From NCBI GenBank assembly GCA_022266195.1, contig WHVY01000007.1, positions 1,922,001-1,986,000 on the forward strand: a stretch of 64,000 bases of DNA, written 5' to 3'. Positions 59,883 to 64,000 of this stretch are shown here, in pieces. A model generated the notes under the pieces. The model saw nothing but the letters and a program-made list of their open reading frames with translations, was not told the DNA's origin and did not search any database. This DNA comes from Tetranychus cinnabarinus. Taxonomy: Eukaryota; Arthropoda; Arachnida; Trombidiformes; Tetranychidae. A program made the position numbers and the translations under genes. The first letter of the stretch is position 1. Each line of letters starts with the position of its first letter.

Positions 59883-61885
59883 ATGACATGTAAACCACAA
59901 TTGATGGTGAGTAGCATTATATAATTGGTTTTGCTCTAAAATTCATCCAACTGTCCATCCATGGACTAAGTTTACCAATTTCACAAAGGAGTTAGTCACA
60001 AGGTCGATTAGTGGTTGGTCAAATTTTTCTTATCGGCTCGCCGAAATCATTTTTTTATTGAATCTTCTCATTTAACTTTTGCTGCTGATGAATTTTAGAG
60101 CAAAATATTGACACCGAAGTTGTTTCAATTCTAACTGTCTTTTCATCATTTGTAGAGTAAATTTTTATCAGGACTAACTATTGCCCTTGGCGGTGGTGCA
60201 GGTTTTGTGGCAATTAATTTATACAAGGGAAATGAAAAATTTTACAACTCCTTTGTTATGCCTGTTCTACATGCAACGTTTGATGGTGAATCTGCTCATC
60301 GTCTTGCAATCAATATGGCCAAATACTCGTTATTACCAGATTTTTATTCAAAAATGAAAGATTACAAAAACCTGGTAAAGTCAATGATTCTTTAACTTTA
60401 GATTAACTCTAGTTCCTAATTTCGTCATTGCTCTCATTATTAAATTGTTGTTGCATTTTTTTTCTCTGGATAGAAATCATCGCTTTGGACCTTGGAATTC
60501 AATCATCCTATCGGGTTGGCTGCAGGTTTTGATAAAGACGGTGAAGCTGTCCCAGGTCTTTCCAAACTAGGATTCAGTTTCATTGAAGTCGGATCGGTGA
60601 CACCAAATCCACAATCGGGGAATGAAAAACCAAGAGTTTTTCGTTTGAAAAACGATGAAGCTATTATCAATAGGTAACTTCTTATTTAGATGATTAAATG
60701 AGTACTTTTGAACTATGATCTACCAGATAATGGTAGTAAATGGAATAGCTTATTTGCCCAGCTAAGATATTCAAAGAGCAAAAAATTCGCACTTAAATGC
60801 AATAATTAATTAAATCAAAATCGATTGCTGAGGATCGTTAACTGAATTGAATTTTACAGAAATATTCAATTTTCTTGATAAAAACTTTATAATTTCAATT
60901 AAATTTTCCTTATAGGAGATGTAAACAAAAGGTTTGAGGGGATATTGAATAATCTACTGCCATTATCTGGTAGATGACTGTACTTCTAAAATTTTTAGGA
61001 ATCTGTAATTCTATTATACTAAATATATAATTATTCTTTTAGATATGGATTCAACAGTGCTGGTCATGAGGCCGTGCGAGAAAATTTGACCAAAAGTCTT
61101 TCAAATTTGAAACCAACCGTGGTCGGCCTAAATTTAGGCAAAAATAAAGCATCTGTTGACTCTGTCGATGATTATGTTGCTGGTTTGGAGGCTTTTGGAA
61201 ATAGTAAATTTATTGATTACTTTGTTATTAATATCTCAAGCCCTAATACCCCTGGATTAAGGAATATTCAACTCAAAAATCATCTTGAGCCATTTTTGGA
61301 TAAAATCTTACAAACAAAAGCAAAACTTAAAATAACCAAACCTTTGCTGCTCAAAATCTCACCAGATTTAAGTGAGAAAGAGAAAGAAGACATTGCTGAG
61401 TTGGTAATCAAATCTCGTCCAAATGGACTCAAAATAGATGGTCTAGTTGTAACCAATACAACAGTCTCTAGACCTGATTTAAAATCTCCGGAAGCTAGTG
61501 AGACCGGTGGACTAAGTGGTCAACCATTGAAAAATTTGTCAACTCAAATGATCCGAGATATGCATTTTTTAACAAAAGGTTCAATTCCAATTATTGGAGC
61601 CGGTGGTGTTTCAGATGGCAAAGATGCCTATGAAAAACTTCGAGCTGGTGCATCTTTAATCCAGCTTTATACGGCCTTAACTTACCGAGGTCCTTCCTTA
61701 GTATCTACTATTGTCGATGAACTATCTCATCTTATCAGGTTGGTACATTATTTCCTTTTGGACATTCTCAATGTGTTTCTAATTCATTTTTCTTTTTCTT
61801 TTTTTCAATTTTTCCTTATAGTGAAGACGGATTTTCATCTATTGAAGAAATCATTGGTATTGATGCTGAAAAAGCTACCAAATAA
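59883..61885 (+). CDS. DHODH: Dihydroorotate dehydrogenase (quinone), mitochondrial class 2
   Basis: Five exons join in phase: 59883-59906, 60156-60374, 60474-60673, 61043-61738 and 61822-61885, giving 400 residues (human 395). The first exon codes only eight residues (MTCKPQLM) before a GTGAGT donor, so ORF scanning alone would miss it. Residues about 11-28 ([18 protein letters not shown]) are the membrane helix that anchors class 2 DHODH in the inner mitochondrial membrane. The FMN barrel follows: [60 protein letters not shown] with the class 2 catalytic serine in SSPNT, VVTNTT, and [20 protein letters not shown] with the phosphate site. It oxidises dihydroorotate to orotate with ubiquinone, step four of pyrimidine synthesis. 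Intron 3 carries a small MITE-like element (60721-60972). Confidence 0.95.
60721..60972. mobile_element. Small MITE-like element in DHODH intron 3
   Basis: TACCAGATAATGGTAGTA at 60721 is matched inversely by TACTGCCATTATCTGGTA at the right end, with one mismatch. TA at both borders fits a TA target-site duplication. The ~250 bp AT-rich interior has no ORF. The intron (369 bp) is mostly this element, while introns 2 and 4 are 99 and 83 bp. Confidence 0.65.
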
Positions 61886-62054
61886 ACTGTAATCAAGATA
61901 TCTTGGCATTTGACAATAACTTTTTACTTTATTTTAATAACCTGTACAAATACTGTGTAGTTCTGCGATGCTGCAATTTTTTATATAGAATATGAAACCG
62001 TTAACAAAATGTTACAAAATATAAATATTTCCTCCTTGTATACTATTAAATTCA

Positions 62055-62060
62055 AATAAA
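62055..62060 (+). terminator. Candidate polyA signal of DHODH
   Basis: AATAAA about 170 bp after the TAA at 61883-61885. Confidence 0.5.
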
Positions 62061-62499
62061 GTAGCTTTAAAGTTTCTTTTCATTCTTTGAAAACTGTATA
62101 GTAATGAACAATAATTTCATCTGCGCTACCTTGATGCATTTTTATACTTGAGCGCAAAAAGAAAATGCGAAACGCAACGAGAACAGAAATGCTTGCTATT
62201 TAGGGCTCTTTTTAGGCGATCTTGAAAGTTTAAAAGCGCATACAGAAAATTTCTTACGGCAGCAAATGAAAATTAAAATGTGCGTAATGCTACATGTTAA
62301 ATTGAAGCAAAAAGCATAGACTTTTTTGCCGAGAAAACATTGACAATGAACGGCAATAATGGCTGGTATGAATGTATTCATTCGTACATTGCCATTGGAG
62401 AATTAAATTGTCTCACGTTTAAGTGTTATAATGTTTGATAATAAATTAGTCTCTCACGGTAAATGTTGAAGATGATAGACTTCTTAAACTAACTTGGAT

Positions 62500-64000
62500 G
62501 GTTTGTAACTTAAAAGATACATATATGCTTAAAAATACACAAATACTGCAAAACAAATACGCAAAAACGAGTGAAAAGACATCGCTTTCAAATTTAGAAG
62601 CTGCAACATTCTGTTGATTTGTAGGGACATAAAAATTGAATTCTTTTGTGCGATATAAAAGTTTCTCTGGTCGATAGTTTCGATAGTCGCGAAAATCGAG
62701 TTAAAAGTTGAAACTTTGAGCGTAAATATTTCGAGAATAAAAGCAGCCTCAATCTATACTTTCACCAAACATTAGATTTTGCTATGAGAAATAACATAAC
62801 ATGTCCGAAGTTTGAAAAAATCTGAGCGAATTCCTTTAAAAATGAATATTCTAGCAATACATCTTAAATAATCATGTCTTTTGTTACTTAAAAGACAAAA
62901 TAAACACAGTTTTCACGTTATGCACAAATAAACACAAACACTGCAAAACAAATGGCCGAAAACGGGTAAAAATAAACCTCTTTCAAATTTAAACGATTTT
63001 AGTTTATACGGACATGAAAACTGAGTCCATTAATGCGATTTAAAAGTTTCTCTGACACACAGCTTTCGAGAAAATCGCGTTCAAAGTTGAAACTTAAATC
63101 GTCTTTTGTACAATTATGAACTATGATATTTCCATAAAACTGATTTACACGATGTAATATTGAATAGCCAACCAGAAAATGTAATTTATTAAATGGAATG
63201 AAGTTTTAAGTTTCTGTAAAACAGATAAGTTCGATTTTGCGTTAAACTGATGGCATTCTCTCACCTTAAGATTCAGCAAACTGAAACTTATTATTGGCCG
63301 ATAAAACTTGTTGGTACAGTTCATAGATCAACTAATTCTTTCAATTTTGCAATAGTTCTCTTTATTTCGGCCGATAGGACTTAAAACTTTGAGCGTCAAT
63401 ATTTTTAGAATGGCATCAAATACAATCATCATTCTTTCTCCAATTTACTTCTTTACTAATTAGTAATTCAATGCAATGCAATAATTTTCTATTAGCGCAT
63501 TTGGCTTACGATATTTGGCTTGTGAATATTGAAGAAACCACTTATTAAATAATCCAAACTCATCTCAATGCATATCTTGGTATCTAAACCATTTTTCTGG
63601 TTAAACTTGCAAATGAAATGCAAAGAATGCTGCTAAAGACGCGAACATTTAAGTTAAAAGTTAAGAGTCGGCAACAGTTTTGTAAAGAAATAAAAACTGA
63701 ATCCAATCGTGCTATTATACTGTTCGTGCGATGGACAGTTTTCGAGAAAATCGAGATCAAAGTTAAAACTTTGATCGTCTTTTGTACATTTATGAAAGCA
63801 TATTTTCTCATGAAACTAATTTACCTTTTGTATTTTTGAATGACCAACCAAAAAATGGTCTTATATTGAGAAATAACATTTTCTGTTTCTGTAAAACAGA
63901 TCAAGTTCGATTTTAAGTTGAACCGATCTCTTTTCGTGACCGTATGAGTTAGAGAACTGAAACTTATGATTCGTCCATAAAAACTGTAGCTTCACTTTAT
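62500..64000. repeat. Diverged tandem repeats, at least three units, running off the window
   Basis: A block with CACAAA..CACTGCAAAACAAAT, then a GCGATTTAAAAGTTTCTCTG line, then TTCGAGAAAATCG and AAAGTTGAAACTT occurs near 62530-62720 and 62930-63100. Its second half occurs again near 63700-63780. A following block (GTTTCTGTAAAACAGAT then AAGTTCGATTTT) occurs at 63213 and again at 63886. Spacings are about 390 bp, then about 670 bp. Units are clearly related but much changed. Small ORFs within are not credible genes. Confidence 0.55.

Noticed and set aside
63584..63839. Short ORFs on both strands near the right edge
   Set aside because: They lie inside diverged tandem repeats and lack any conserved motif.

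Overview
The window is nuclear DNA from an AT-rich, intron-containing animal genome. Canonical GT-AG introns, mostly about 60-250 bp, interrupt most genes, and AATAAA signals lie downstream of most stops. The gene set is metazoan. Long Ser/Asn/His tracts, many short inverted-repeat elements and compact genes fit an arthropod, perhaps an acariform mite; this taxonomic guess is an inference. No bacterial, viral or CRISPR content was seen.

Layout: (1) 1-473, 3' end of an unrecognised gene (+); (2) 689-2566, five-exon SLC17-type anion transporter (-); (3) 4086-6391, eight-exon TAPT1 (+); (4) 6392-10611, repeat-rich spacer with a head-to-head pair of tRNA-derived SINE copies and a fold-back element; (5) 10612-31542, an ERG/FLI/FEV-type ETS transcription factor spread over about 21 kb, with at least five inverted-repeat elements in its introns and a probable internal alternative start; (6) 31543-40430, about 9 kb with no convincing gene; (7) 40434-40871, a weak GPCR-like remnant (-); (8) 42018-42767, MARCH2/3-type RING-CH ubiquitin ligase (-); (9) 43836-44213, SmD3 copy 1 (+); (10) 45759-48731, nine-exon CD36/SCARB receptor (+) with one apparent reading-frame break; (11) 48732-52215, spacer made largely of second copies of the SmD3-1 3' flank and of the CD36 5' flank; (12) 52216-54513, intronless chondroitin sulfate synthase (-); (13) 55498-55875, SmD3 copy 2 (-), same protein as copy 1; (14) 56575-59549, seven-exon glycerol kinase with a C-terminal membrane anchor (-); (15) 59883-61885, five-exon mitochondrial DHODH (+), divergent from glycerol kinase across 333 bp; (16) 61886-64000, diverged tandem repeats running off the window.

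The genes do not form one pathway. The most interesting structure is the 43.8-55.9 kb block. Two SmD3 genes in inverted orientation differ by two silent bases while their flanks have diverged, which suggests gene conversion. A duplicated 3' block supplies the likely polyA signal of both SmD3-1 and CD36. A second copy of the CD36 5' region stands alone with no CD36 gene after it. All exon joins were made by eye from splice motifs, phase and family conservation; transcripts would be needed to confirm them.
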